A stretch of DNA of 64,000 nt, taken from the NCBI GenBank assembly GCA_958496175.1, contig OY292278.1, positions 46,562,001 through 46,626,000 on the forward strand, read 5' to 3'. The notes under the pieces are model-generated. The model made no database searches. It saw only the letters and a program-made list of their open reading frames with translations, and had not been told where the DNA came from. A program made the translations under genes and the position numbers. Positions 15,001 to 25,349 of this stretch are shown in pieces. Source of the stretch: Sisyra terminalis (Eukaryota > Arthropoda > Insecta > Neuroptera > Sisyridae). How positions within the stretch are numbered: position 1 is the first letter of the stretch; every line of letters begins with the position of its first letter.

Positions 15001-17560
15001 TTTAGCGAAAAAACCCATCCCTTATATTTTTAATACTCTGTTGAAAATCGTCCTTTTTGAAACTTTGAAATTGAATTGTGAGCGTCCTGTTGCCCACAGG
15101 ACTAAAATTTTTTCACATTGCTATTCACTTGAGGGCCTTGTTTCATAATCCGTCGAGAAAAGTATGCCTCATAATAAAAAGTCACCCCCTTAAAATGACC
15201 TTATTTCTGCCTTAATTTGTCACATGGATTTTTAACTCCTTATCTACCCGTTTTGAATTCCCAGCACACTATCCCGTTTAAACTTAATATTTTACAATAG
15301 CTATGTTCACGAGGAATCAAACAAGAATATTCAGCTTAATTTTAGCGAAAAAACCCTTCCCTTATATCCTTTATAATCTGTTGAAAATAGTCCTTTTTGA
15401 AACTTTGAAATGAAATTATGAGCGTCCTGTTGCCCACAGGACTAAAATTTTTTCACATTGCTATTCACTTGAAGGCCTTGTTTCCTAATCCGTCGAGAAA
15501 TGTATGCCACATAATAAAAAGTCACCCCCTTAAAATGATCTTATTTCAGCCTTAATTTGTCGCATAGACTTTCAACTCCTTATCTTCCCGTTTTAAATTC
15601 CCAGCACACTATCCCGTTTAAACTTAATATTTTACAATAACTATGTTCACGAGGATTCAACCAATAATATTGAGCTTAATTTTAGCGAAAAAACCCATCC
15701 CTTATATTTTTAATACTCTGTTGAAAATCGTCCTTTTTGAAACTTTGAAATTGAATTGTGAGCGTCCTGTTGCCCACAGGACTAAAATTTTTTCACATTG
15801 CTATTCACTTGAGGGCCTTGTTTCATAATCCGTCGAGAAAAGTTTGCCTCATAATAAAAAGTCACCCCCTTAAAATGACCTTATTTCTGCCTTAATTTGT
15901 CGCATGGATTTTTAACTCCTTATCTTCCCGTTTTGAATTCCCAGCACACTATCCCGTTTAAACTTAATATTTTACAATAACTATGTTCACGAGGATTCAA
16001 CCAATAATATTGAGCTTAATTTTAGCGAAAAAACCCATCCCTTATATTTTTAATACTCTGTTGAAAATCGTCCTTTTTGAAACTTTGAAATTGAATTGTG
16101 AGCGTCCTGTTGCCCACAGGACTAAAATTTTTTCACATTGCTATTCACTTGAGGGCCTTGTTTCATAATCCGTCGAGAAAAGTTTGCCTCATAATAAAAA
16201 GTCACCCTCTTAAAATGACCTTATTTCTGCCTTAATTTGTCGCATGGATTTTTAACTCCTTATCTTCCCGTTTTGAATTCCCAGCACACTATCACGTTTA
16301 AACTTAATATTTTACAATAGCTATGTTCACGAGGATTCAACCAATAATATTGAGCCTAATTTTAGCGAAAAAACCCATCCCTTATATCCTTTATAATCTG
16401 TTGAAAGTAGTCCTTTTTGAAACTTTGAAATTGAATTGTGAGCGTCCTGTTGCCCACAGGACTAAAATTTTTTCACATTACTATTCATTTGAAGTCCTTG
16501 TTTCATATTCCGTCGAGAAAAGTATGCCTCATAATAAAAAGTCACCCCCTTAAAATGACCTTATTTCTGCTTTAATTTGTCGCATGGATTTTTAACTCCT
16601 TATCTTCCCGTTTTGAATTCCCAGCACACTATCACGATTAAACTTAATATTTTACAATAACTATGTTCACGAGGATTCAACCAAGTATATTCAGCTTAAT
16701 TTTAGCGAAAAAACCCATCCCTTATATCCTTTATAATCTGTTGAAAATAGTCTTTTTTGAAACTTTGAAATGAAATTGTGAGCGTCCTGTTGCCCACAGG
16801 ACTAAAAATTTTTCACATTACCATTCACTTGAAGGCCTTGTTTCATAATTTGTCGAGAAAAGTATGCCTCATAATGAAAAGTCACCCCCTTAAAATGATC
16901 TTATTTCAGCCTTAATTTGTCGCATAGACTTTCAACTCCTTATCTTCCCGTTTTAAATTCCCAGCACACTATCCCGTTTAAACTTAATATTTTACAATAG
17001 CTATGTTCACGAGGATTCAACCAATAATATTCAACTTAATTTTAGCGATAAAACCCATCCCTTATATCCTTTATAATCTGTTGAAAGTAGTCCTTTTTGA
17101 AACTTTGAAATGGAATTGTGAGCGTCCTGTTGCCCACAGGACTAAAAATTTTTCACATTACCATTCACTTGAAGGCCTTGTTTCATAATCCGTCGAGAAA
17201 AGTATGCCTCATAATAAAAAGTCACCCCCTTAAAATGACCTTATTTCTGCCTTAATTTGTCGCATGGATTTTTAACTCCTTATCTTCCCGTTTTGAATTC
17301 CCAGCACACTATCCCGTTTAAACTTAATATTTTACAATAGCTATGTTCACGAGGATTCAACCAAGAATATTCAGCTTAATTTTAGCGAAAAAACCCATCC
17401 CTTATATCCTTTATAATCTGTTAAAAATAGTCCTTTTTGAAACTTTGAACTTGAGTTGTGAGCGTCCTGGTGCCCACAGGACTAAATTTTTTTCGCATTC
17501 CTATTCACTTGAAGGCCTTATTTCATAATCCGTTGAGAAAAGTATGCCTCATAATGAAAT
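1..17560 (+). repeat. 340-bp tandem satellite array, 52 monomers
   Basis: Head-to-tail array with period exactly 340 bp. Units begin at 1, 341, 681 and so on to 17341, each opening with ctATGttcacgagg. The unit starts stay on exact multiples of 340, so I see no net indel in 17 kb. Units differ only by substitutions that recur in combinations, which indicates multi-monomer homogenisation. Most units carry a 61-codon open frame starting at the third base; it is broken in the units at 7821, 11901, 12241, 13601, 14281, 14621, 15301 and 16661. Monomers are AT-rich with conserved blocks such as gcgtcctgttgcccacagg. The last unit changes after about 17560 into a diverged type. The array continues beyond the left edge. 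I assign no protein function. Confidence 0.98.
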
Positions 17561-17880
17561 GTCACCCCCTTAAAATGGCCCATTTTCAGCCGAAATCGGT
17601 CGCATAGATTTTCAAATCCTTTACTTCCCGTTTTCAATTCCTGGTTCACTATAAGGTTTAATGAAAGTATTTTGCAGGAGCTATGTTAAGGATGATTCAA
17701 CCAATATTATTCAGCTAAATTTCAATGAAAAAAACCATCGTTTTTATCCTTATTTTTCTGTTTAAAACAGTCCTTTTTGAAACTTTTAAATGATTTTGTG
17801 GTTGTCCTTTTGCATATAGGAAATTTTTTCGTTCACATTTCTAAACAGGGTATAGTATCGTTTTATAAATCATTGACAAA
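17561..17880 (+). repeat. Diverged terminal satellite monomer at palindrome edge
   Basis: The 340-bp phase continues (next ctatgtta at 17681), but the sequence departs strongly from the array consensus and fades into unique DNA by about 17860-17880. The same diverged monomer occurs in mirror image at about 24970-25290, and again, about 90% similar, at 29290-29520. It therefore marks the outer end of the palindromic segment and may be closest to the ancestral, non-homogenised monomer (inference). Confidence 0.8.
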
Positions 17881-18827
17881 AATAACTGTTATCAGTGGAA
17901 GCATTCTTCCTATTTTTCGTTTTTTTATTTAAATGCTGAAGTTAGGCAACCATTGTTTCATTTATGTTATGGGGTAGCGGCTTATTTTCCTCTGTTGACA
18001 AGTTAATGTAACTGAGGGGTATGAGTGTTTTAAATGTTAATAAATTATGTTTTTACAGATTCTAATTACCAGGAAATTAAGTATAAGGACTTTTTTTCGC
18101 CTTGAAGTTAGTTTAATTTTTGGGAGTAAAGGGATTAGTAAGTACCATTATTTACCATTAGAGACCTCTAAATAATGTTCTAATTGAATTTTTCGCTACA
18201 GACATCTGACTGATGACATCAAATAATTATTCATTGGATTTTTATTGTTCATCATTTCCAAATGGACGTTTGAGGAAGAAATGTGGATCGTTTGAGAATC
18301 ATCAATGAAATTTTTCAAGGATATCATTTCCCCAATTGTTACGAATGGATTTACTATAACAATCAGTGGTGTTAATTGTGTTTAAATTAATCAGTGATCG
18401 TGAAGTGATTAAAGAGATTAATTATTTATATATTATAATAGTCAAAAACTTTTTATTTACTTTATATATCTATATGATTGTTACAATTGATACTTTTGCT
18501 TAAATCATACATAAAGTATATATTGTATAAATTATATAAACTGAACAATTTATTTTTTATATATTTTAATTAATTATATATTGTTATTGTGCCAAAAATT
18601 CATATTGTATGAAATTATAAATTTAATTGATATTTAACATTAATAAATTAATTTTAATTGATTTCATTGTTTCAATTCGATTTATCCTCTTGAATTTTAT
18701 ATTTCAGAGTTGTTTTTTTACAGTTTGAGAAATTAGAAGAGTTTAATTAATACAACGATAAGGTAGGTACGTTAGGTTGGTAGGTATTGTTAGCTTATTC
18801 GATATAGATTAAATAGTTCGAATATGG
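17881..18827. other. AT-rich outer arm segment, no gene seen
   Basis: About 950 bp between the terminal satellite monomer and the inner palindrome. It is very AT-rich, with no ORF of note and no recognised family. Its exact mirror copy lies at about 24023-24970. The portion nearest the satellite also occurs as a diverged third copy at about 29060-29290. Confidence 0.7.
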
Positions 18828-18926
18828 CCGGGAAATTCTAATTAATTCGATCGAAAAAAATTATCAATTTTCCACAAATCTCATAAGAATTGTTTATATA
18901 TGAGTTTTAACGTCATTTACATATAT

Positions 18927-19014
18927 CATCTGATAGCCGAGTCGCTAAGGTCGCCGCCGCAGCCGTTGCCATGCCGAGGTCCCAGGTTCGCATCCCGATT
19001 GGTCCAGGATTTTT
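18927..19014 (+). ncRNA. tRNA-like Pol III-type module (left copy, outer end)
   Basis: A-box TAGCCGAGTCG at 18934-18944 fits the TRGCNNAGYNG consensus. B-box GGTTCGCATCC at 18985-18995 has one mismatch to GGTTCGANTCC. The spacing of about 51 bp suits a tRNA with a long variable arm (Leu/Ser type). A run of five T at 19010-19014 could end Pol III transcription. No convincing acceptor stem or anticodon arm is visible, so this is a tRNA-derived module (SINE-head-like) rather than a tRNA gene. It points toward the centre of its palindrome. Expression is not shown. Confidence 0.6.
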
Positions 19015-20613
19015 ATAATTTCTAATAATTGATTTCAATTCCTTACAGCTTCTAATATCACTAATTAATATTCATAATTATTTCCAGACATTGTATCATC
19101 GAAATATTCGATCGAGAAGTTTCCAGCCTTTCGGGGTTGGAAATGATCGATCGATCGATGCATTATATTTTCCCTTTTATTTTTGCTCATTGGTTTGGTG
19201 ACGTCACTCAATTTGGCGCGATTTTTTTTTTCGAAAAATGAGGGGGAGGACCTCGAATTTTCGAATTTATCGAAATAGGATTTCGGAAATGGTTTAGTTA
19301 CGTTGCGGGATGCCTAAAAATCATATCCTTAAATTGAATTTTTCATTTTTTTGGAGGAAATTTTTCGGGCAAAATCCAAAAAAATCTGAAAACTTGGCCA
19401 AAATAGGCACTTTTTTACACTTTTTTCAACTTTAACGTCGATATGTGCGTTAACTATCGATCGTAGGTTAACGATCGATAGCTTATTCGATAGCGCTTGA
19501 ATTACTCTATCGATGGTGTAAATATGGTCCCGGAAAAGCGTAAGGGGAAAAACTTTTTTTTTCAACTCTTCAGAAATTTCATTTCGTCGACCCGATGCAC
19601 GTCGATTTTATAAAATAAAAAACGAATATTTTTTATTCGAATTTTCCGATGAAATTCGCACCATAACTGCATTACGTTACGATAAAAGCATAATCGAAAA
19701 GAATCTCAACTTTTCGATGTCGTTAATGATTTTTTTGATTTTTAAAATTCATCTATTGTGCAAGCTAATGCTTTTTAAATAAAAATTTGTTTTGTTAGAA
19801 AAAGGATTAAGGACCCTAAAATGTGACAATTTTATTTTTCAAATTTTCCAAACGTCACATGGAGAACCTATGGTTTAAATATTTCCGGAAAACTCTAAGA
19901 AAATCTCAAGGTCAAATCTGTTTCACCAGATCGATTTTTATGGAATTTTCCGGAAAAACTGAAACCATAGGTTCTCCATGTTAAGATCGGAAAAGATGTC
20001 AAATCACATTGCATACTTTTAATGTCCTTGATCCTTTTTTACCATAAAACATAAATGTATTCAATTGTAGTTACGTCACAACATTTTAATCTTTAATATC
20101 GAAAAAAACTATTAACGGGATCGAAAGGTTGAGATTTTTAGGTATAGGGATTTCGTTCGTGGCATTGTGTAGCTATGGTGCGATTTTCATCGGAAAATTC
20201 GATTAAAAAATATTCAGAAATTGTTTTATAAAATCGACGTGCATCGGGTCGACGAAATGAAATTTCTGAAGAGTTGAAAAAAAAAGTTTTTCCCCTTATG
20301 CTTTTCCGGGACCAAATTTACACCATCGATAGAGTAATTCAAGCGCTATCGAATAAGCTAACTATCGATAACCTTCGATCGTTAGTTTTCGCTCAAATTG
20401 ACGTTAAAGTTGAAAAAAGTGCCAAAAAGTGTCAGTTTTGGCGAGTTTTTCAGATTTTTCCGGATTTTGCCCGAAAAATTTCCTCCAAAAAAAATTCAAA
20501 ATTCAAAATAAGGATATGATTTTTAGGCTTCCCGCATCGTCTTTATGCCATACCCCAAATCCTATTTTACTAAAATCGAAAATTCGATATCCTCCCCCTC
20601 ATTTTTTCGGGAA

Positions 20614-20647
20614 TGACGTCATTTGATGACGTCATTGAGTGACGTCA
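20614..20647. promoter_or_regulatory. Three TGACGTCA (CRE-like) octamers at 13-bp spacing
   Basis: Perfect palindromic octamers TGACGTCA at 20614, 20627 and 20640, exactly 13 bp apart. This is the cAMP-response/ATF-CREB consensus. The outer half-arm has only one copy (19199-19206), so the triplet was made by, or kept as, a small tandem duplication. Binding is not shown. Confidence 0.6.
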
Positions 20648-20829
20648 CATATACAGGATCAAAAAAAAAAAAAAAATATGTAACTCATCGATCGATCGAT
20701 CCATTTCCAACCCCGAAAGGCTGGAACTTCTCGATCGAATATTTCGTCCTTACAAACTCTGGAAACAAGGATTAATGTTATTACATGATATTATATGCTG
20801 TAAGGAATAATTATTAATTATAATATTTG

Positions 20830-20918
20830 AAAAAAACCTGGGTCCATGTCCATCCGGGAATCGAACTCGTGATCTTCCGCTCGAGAGGTGCCGCTTATAT
20901 CCACTTGGCCAGATGAGT
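20830..20918 (-). ncRNA. tRNA-like Pol III-type module (left copy, inner end)
   Basis: Read on the minus strand: A-box TGGCCAAGTGG (20901-20911), B-box AGTTCGATTCC (20857-20867, one mismatch), then seven T (20830-20836). A short acceptor-like pairing of CATCT with GGATG is possible. The interval between the boxes has little similarity to the module at 18927, although the flanks of the two modules are clearly homologous. It points inward. Confidence 0.6.
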
Positions 20919-21055
20919 TATATCTATTGTTCGTTAAAACTCATATTTAAACAATTCTTAGTCAATCGAGACTTTAAAATTTTTTCGATCGAAATAATTG
21001 TAAGTTCCTGAAAATATTTATAACTGAAATTCATGTGAATTATATTAGACGATAA

Positions 21056-21794
21056 ATCGAAAAGCATGGAAACTGTAGAATCATTGATTAATAATTCGTT
21101 TGATTTTATCCAACAATTCCTTTTGAAATGTCCATTTTCAGCACCTGAAATTACGCCATTTTCTCAACTTCCATGTTCTCTTTTACATAACAAAGTTATA
21201 TAAATAAAAAAAACAACAATAATAAGCTGAAAATAATTTTATTGTTTATATATTATTTCTTTGTTTAAAAAATTGTTTGCAATTTTGAAAAATTTGTAAA
21301 AGCATTCTTAATTTTGAATTAAAACGACGCTGAAATGGGTTACGAAATTTGTTGGAAGCTTTGAGTTCTTACATTATTCCTATAGATGTCACTATAAACT
21401 TAAGGTTGGTTAGGGTGAAAATATATGATAAAAGTTCATGTGTAAAATCATAGAGGCGCTGTAAACTTAAGTTGGTTGTAATGGAATTCCGTGCTAAAAG
21501 TTCACTCTTACTTACATAGATGGCGTAACCATATTAAAATAGTTAAGAAAATATTTGCTACTTGAATTTTTTATTACGGAAAAAACACTCCATTTATTGA
21601 AACGAAATTAAAAAAAAAATAAATACTTTAATAAAATAATAATAATAATAAAACCGATTAAATACTTTTTATGCATACGATAACTGTTTAATTGATTTCA
21701 CAAATCTTTATCTACTAATTAAAATTGTAAATATTAAGGGAATAGAAAAGGATTTAAAAATCGAATGTATTCGAAAAATCGAAAATGTAATGTT
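21056..21794. other. Palindrome spacer with a 67-bp degenerate direct repeat
   Basis: Single-copy spacer between the arms of the large inverted repeat, AT-rich and without a gene. At 21382-21523 a unit of about 67 bp beginning atagatg/atagagg and containing taaacttaa-gttggtt is present twice in degenerate form, with the start of a third copy at 21516. No known family is recognised. Confidence 0.6.
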
Positions 21795-21933
21795 TTTAAA
21801 CGTCCAATATAATTATCATGCATTTCAGTTATGAATACTTTCGGGAACTTACAATTATTTCGATCGAAAAAATTTTAAAGTCTCGATTGATTAAGAATAT
21901 TTTAAATATGAGTTTTAACAAACTATACATATA

Positions 21934-22023
21934 ACTCATGTGGCCAAGTGGATATAAGCGGCACCTCTCGAGCGGAAGATCACGAGTTCGATTCCCGGAT
22001 GGACATGGACCCAGGTTTTTTTT
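21934..22023 (+). ncRNA. tRNA-like Pol III-type module (right copy, inner end)
   Basis: Mirror of the module at 20830-20918: A-box TGGCCAAGTGG at 21941-21951, B-box AGTTCGATTCC at 21985-21995, and eight T at 22016-22023. The antisense strand translates to a GNRTRDLP-type peptide, a familiar spurious translation of tRNA-like repeat DNA, which supports a tRNA-derived origin. Confidence 0.6.
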
Positions 22024-22202
22024 CAAATATTATAATTACTAATTATTCCTTACAGCATATAATATCATGTAATAACATTAATCCTTGTTTCCAGTGATTG
22101 TAAGGACGAAATATTCGATCGAGAAGTTCCAGCCTTTCGGGGTTGGAACTGGATCGATCGATCGATGAGTTACATAAATTTTTTTTTTTGATCCTGCATA
22201 TG

Positions 22203-22236
22203 TGACGTCACTCAATGACGTCATCAAATGACGTCA
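22203..22236. promoter_or_regulatory. Three TGACGTCA octamers, mirror copy
   Basis: Octamers at 22203, 22216 and 22229, the mirror of the cluster at 20614-20647 with the same 13-bp spacing. A single site lies at 23644-23651, the mirror of 19199-19206. Confidence 0.6.
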
Positions 22237-23835
22237 TTCCCGAAAAAATGAGGGGGAGGATATCGAATTTTCGATTTTAGTAACATAGGATTTGGGGTAT
22301 GGCATAAAGACGATGCGGGAAGCCTAAAAATCATATCCTTATTTTGAATTTTGATTTTTTTTTGGTGGAAATTTTTCGGGCAAAATCCGGAAAAATCTGA
22401 AAAACTCGCCAAAACTGACACTTTTTGGCACTTTTTTCAACTTTAACGTCAATTTGAGCGAAAACTAACGATCGAAGGTTATCGATAGTTAGCTTATTCG
22501 ATAGCGCTTGAATTACTCTATCGATGGTGTAAATTTGGTCCCGGAAAAGCTTAAGGGGAATAACTTTTTTTTTCAACTCTTCTGAAATTTCATTTCGTCG
22601 ACCCGATGCACGTCGATTTTATAAAATAAAAAACGAATATTTTTTATTCGAATTTTCCGATGTAATTCGCACCATAGCTACACAATGGCACGAACGAACA
22701 CCACATACCTAAAAATCTCAACTTTTCGATCCCCTTAATCGTTTTTTTCGATATTAAAGATTAAAATGTTGTGACGTAACTTCATTAGAATACATTTATG
22801 TTTTATGGTAAAAAAGGATCAAGGACATTAAAAGTATGCAATGTGATTTGACATCTTTTCCGATCTTAACATGGAGAACCTATGGTTTCAGTTTTTCCGG
22901 AAAATTCCATAAAAATCGATCTGGTGAAACAGATTTGACCTTGAGATTTTCTTAGAGTTTTCCGGAAATATTTAAACCATAGGTTCTCCATGTGACGTTT
23001 GGAAAATTTGAAAAATAAAATTGTCACATTTTAGGGTCCTTAATCCTTTTTCTAACAAAACAAATTTTTATTTAAAAAGCATTAGCTTGCACAATAGATG
23101 AATTTTAAAAATCAAAAAAATCATTAACGACATCGAAAAGTTGAGATTCTTTTCGATTATGCTTTTATCGTAACGTAATGCAGTTATGGTGCGAATTTCA
23201 TCGGAAAATTCGAATAAAAAATATTCGTTTTTTATTTTATAAAATCGACGTGCATCGGGTCGACGAAATGAAATTTCTGAAGAGTTGAAAAAAAAAGTTT
23301 TTCCCCTTACGCTTTTCCGGGACCATATTTACACCATCGATAGAGTAATTCAAGCGCTATCGAATAAGCTATCGATCGTTAACCTACGATCGATAGTTAA
23401 CGCACATATCGACGTTAAAGTTGAAAAAAGTGTAAAAAAGTGCCTATTTTGGCCAAGTTTTCAGATTTTTTTGGATTTTGCCCGAAAAATTTCCTCCAAA
23501 AAAATGAAAAATTCAATTTAAGGATATGATTTTTAGGCATCCCGCAACGTAACTAAACCATTTCCGAAATCCTATTTCGATAAATTCGAAAATTCGAGGT
23601 CCTCCCCCTCATTTTTCGAAAAAAAAAATCGCGCCAAATTGAGTGACGTCACCAAACCAATGAGCAAAAATAAAAGGGAAAATATAATGCATCGATCGAT
23701 CGATCATTTCCAACCCCGAAAGGCTGGAAACTTCTCGATCGAATATTTCGATGATACAATGTCTGGAAATAATTATGAATATTAATTAGTGATATTAGAA
23801 GCTGTAAGGAATTGAAATCAATTATTAGAAATTAT

Positions 23836-23923
23836 AAAAATCCTGGACCAATCGGGATGCGAACCTGGGACCTCGGCATGGCAACGGCTGCGGCGGCGAC
23901 CTTAGCGACTCGGCTATCAGATG
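23836..23923 (-). ncRNA. tRNA-like Pol III-type module (right copy, outer end)
   Basis: Mirror of the module at 18927-19014. On the minus strand the A-box is at 23906-23916, the B-box at 23855-23865, and a T5 run at 23836-23840. It points inward toward the centre of the right palindrome. Confidence 0.6.
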
Positions 23924-25349
23924 ATATATGTAAATGACGTTAAAACTCATATATAAACAATTCTTATGAGATTTGTGGAAAATTGATAATTTTTTTCGAT
24001 CGAATTAATTAGAATTTCCCGGCCATATTCGAACTATTTAATCTATATCGAATAAGCTAACAATACCTACCAACCTAACGTACCTACCTTATCGTTGTAT
24101 TAATTAAACTCTTCTAATTTCTCAAACTGTAAAAAAACAACTCTGAAATATAAAATTCAAGAGGATAAATCGAATTGAAACAATGAAATCAATTAAAATT
24201 AATTTATTAATGTTAAATATCAATTAAATTTATAATTTCATACAATATGAATTTTTGGCACAATAACAATATATAATTAATTAAAATATATAAAAAATAA
24301 ATTGTTCAGTTTATATAATTTATACAATATATACTTTATGTATGATTTAAGCAAAAGTATCAATTGTAACAATCATATAGATATATAAAGTAAATAAAAA
24401 GTTTTTGACTATTATAATATATAAATAATTAATCTCTTTAATCACTTCACGATCACTGATTAATTTAAACACAATTAACACCACTGATTGTTATAGTAAA
24501 TCCATTCGTAACAATTGGGGAAATGATATCCTTGAAAAATTTCATTGATGATTCTCAAACGATCCACATTTCTTCCTCAAACGTCCATTTGGAAATGATG
24601 AACAATAAAAATCCAATGAATAATTATTTGATGTCATCAGTCAGATGTCTGTAGCGAAAAATTCAATTAGAACATTATTTAGAGGTCTCTAATGGTAAAT
24701 AATGGTACTTACTAATCCCTTTACTCCCAAAAATTAAACTAACTTCAAGGCGAAAAAAAGTCCTTATACTTAATTTCCTGGTAATTAGAATCTGTAAAAA
24801 CATAATTTATTAACATTTAAAACACTCATACCCCTCAGTTACATTAACTTGTCAACAGAGGAAAATAAGCCGCTACCCCATAACATAAATGAAACAATGG
24901 TTGCCTAACTTCAGCATTTAAATAAAAAAACGAAAAATAGGAAGAATGCTTCCACTGATAACAGTTATTTTTGTCAATGATTTATAAAACGATACTATAC
25001 CCTGTTTAGAAATGTGAACGAAAAAATTTCCTATATGCAAAAGGACAACCACAAAATCATTTAAAAGTTTCAAAAAGGACTGTTTTAAACAGAAAAATAA
25101 GGATAAAAACGATGGTTTTTTTCATTGAAATTTAGCTGAATAATATTGGTTGAATCATCCTTAACATAGCTCCTGCAAAATACTTTCATTAAACCTTATA
25201 GTGAACCAGGAATTGAAAACGGGAAGTAAAGGATTTGAAAATCTATGCGACCGATTTCGGCTGAAAATGGGCCATTTTAAGGGGGTGACATTTCATTATG
25301 AGGCATACTTTTCTCAACGGATTATGAAATAAGGCCTTCAAGTGAATAG

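Larger units (their letters stand above)
18828..21010. mobile_element. Inner palindromic foldback element, left copy
   Basis: Imperfect palindrome of about 2.2 kb centred near 19920. The two half-arms (18828-19920 and 19920-21010) are clearly diverged, roughly 75-85% alike by eye, and so are much older than the outer palindrome. Matching landmarks in mirror order from the outside in are a cgatcgaaaaaa end block, a tRNA-like module, a ccttacagc block, a repeated cgatcgatcg motif next to a ccccgaaaggctgga block, TGACGTCA site(s), a cctccccctc block, and the central ggagaacctatggttt hairpin. Each half carries an open frame of about 80 codons (19329-19565 on minus, 20274-20519 on plus) that I do not regard as a gene. 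No target-site duplication could be defined. It resembles foldback/MITE organisation, but I recognise no family. Confidence 0.8.
21840..24022. mobile_element. Inner palindromic foldback element, right copy
   Basis: Mirror copy of the element at 18828-21010, centred near 22930. The outer half (22.8-24.0 kb) looks identical to its partner where compared. The half nearer the spacer has scattered substitutions. It carries the equivalent 78- and 81-codon frames (23285-23521 plus, 22331-22576 minus), the tRNA-like modules and the CRE-like cluster in the same relative places. Confidence 0.8.

Noticed and set aside
3..17528. 61-codon ORF repeated in most satellite monomers
   Set aside because: It is part of a homogenised 340-bp repeat, is broken by stops in at least 8 of 52 units, and shows no recognisable domain. 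Persistence is explained by recent amplification, not by coding selection.
1..17560. CRISPR-like regular repeats
   Set aside because: The repeats are 340 bp and head to tail, with no unique spacers, in animal DNA.
1..17560. CENP-B box in the satellite monomer
   Set aside because: Segments near cccgttttgaattccc and cccgtttaaac only partly fit the consensus, with two or more mismatches at core positions on both strands.
21829..22026. 65-codon ORF with GNRTRDLP motif as a protein
   Set aside because: This is the antisense translation of the tRNA-like module, a known kind of spurious repeat-derived peptide.
19329..23521. Four 78-81 codon frames in the palindrome as a protein gene
   Set aside because: Differences between the diverged half-arm copies are not concentrated at silent positions, the region is dense in self-complementary words, and no domain is recognised.
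18927..23923. Genuine tRNA genes
   Set aside because: A and B boxes are present, but no complete acceptor stem, anticodon arm or CCA-side pairing could be drawn, so only tRNA-like modules are claimed.
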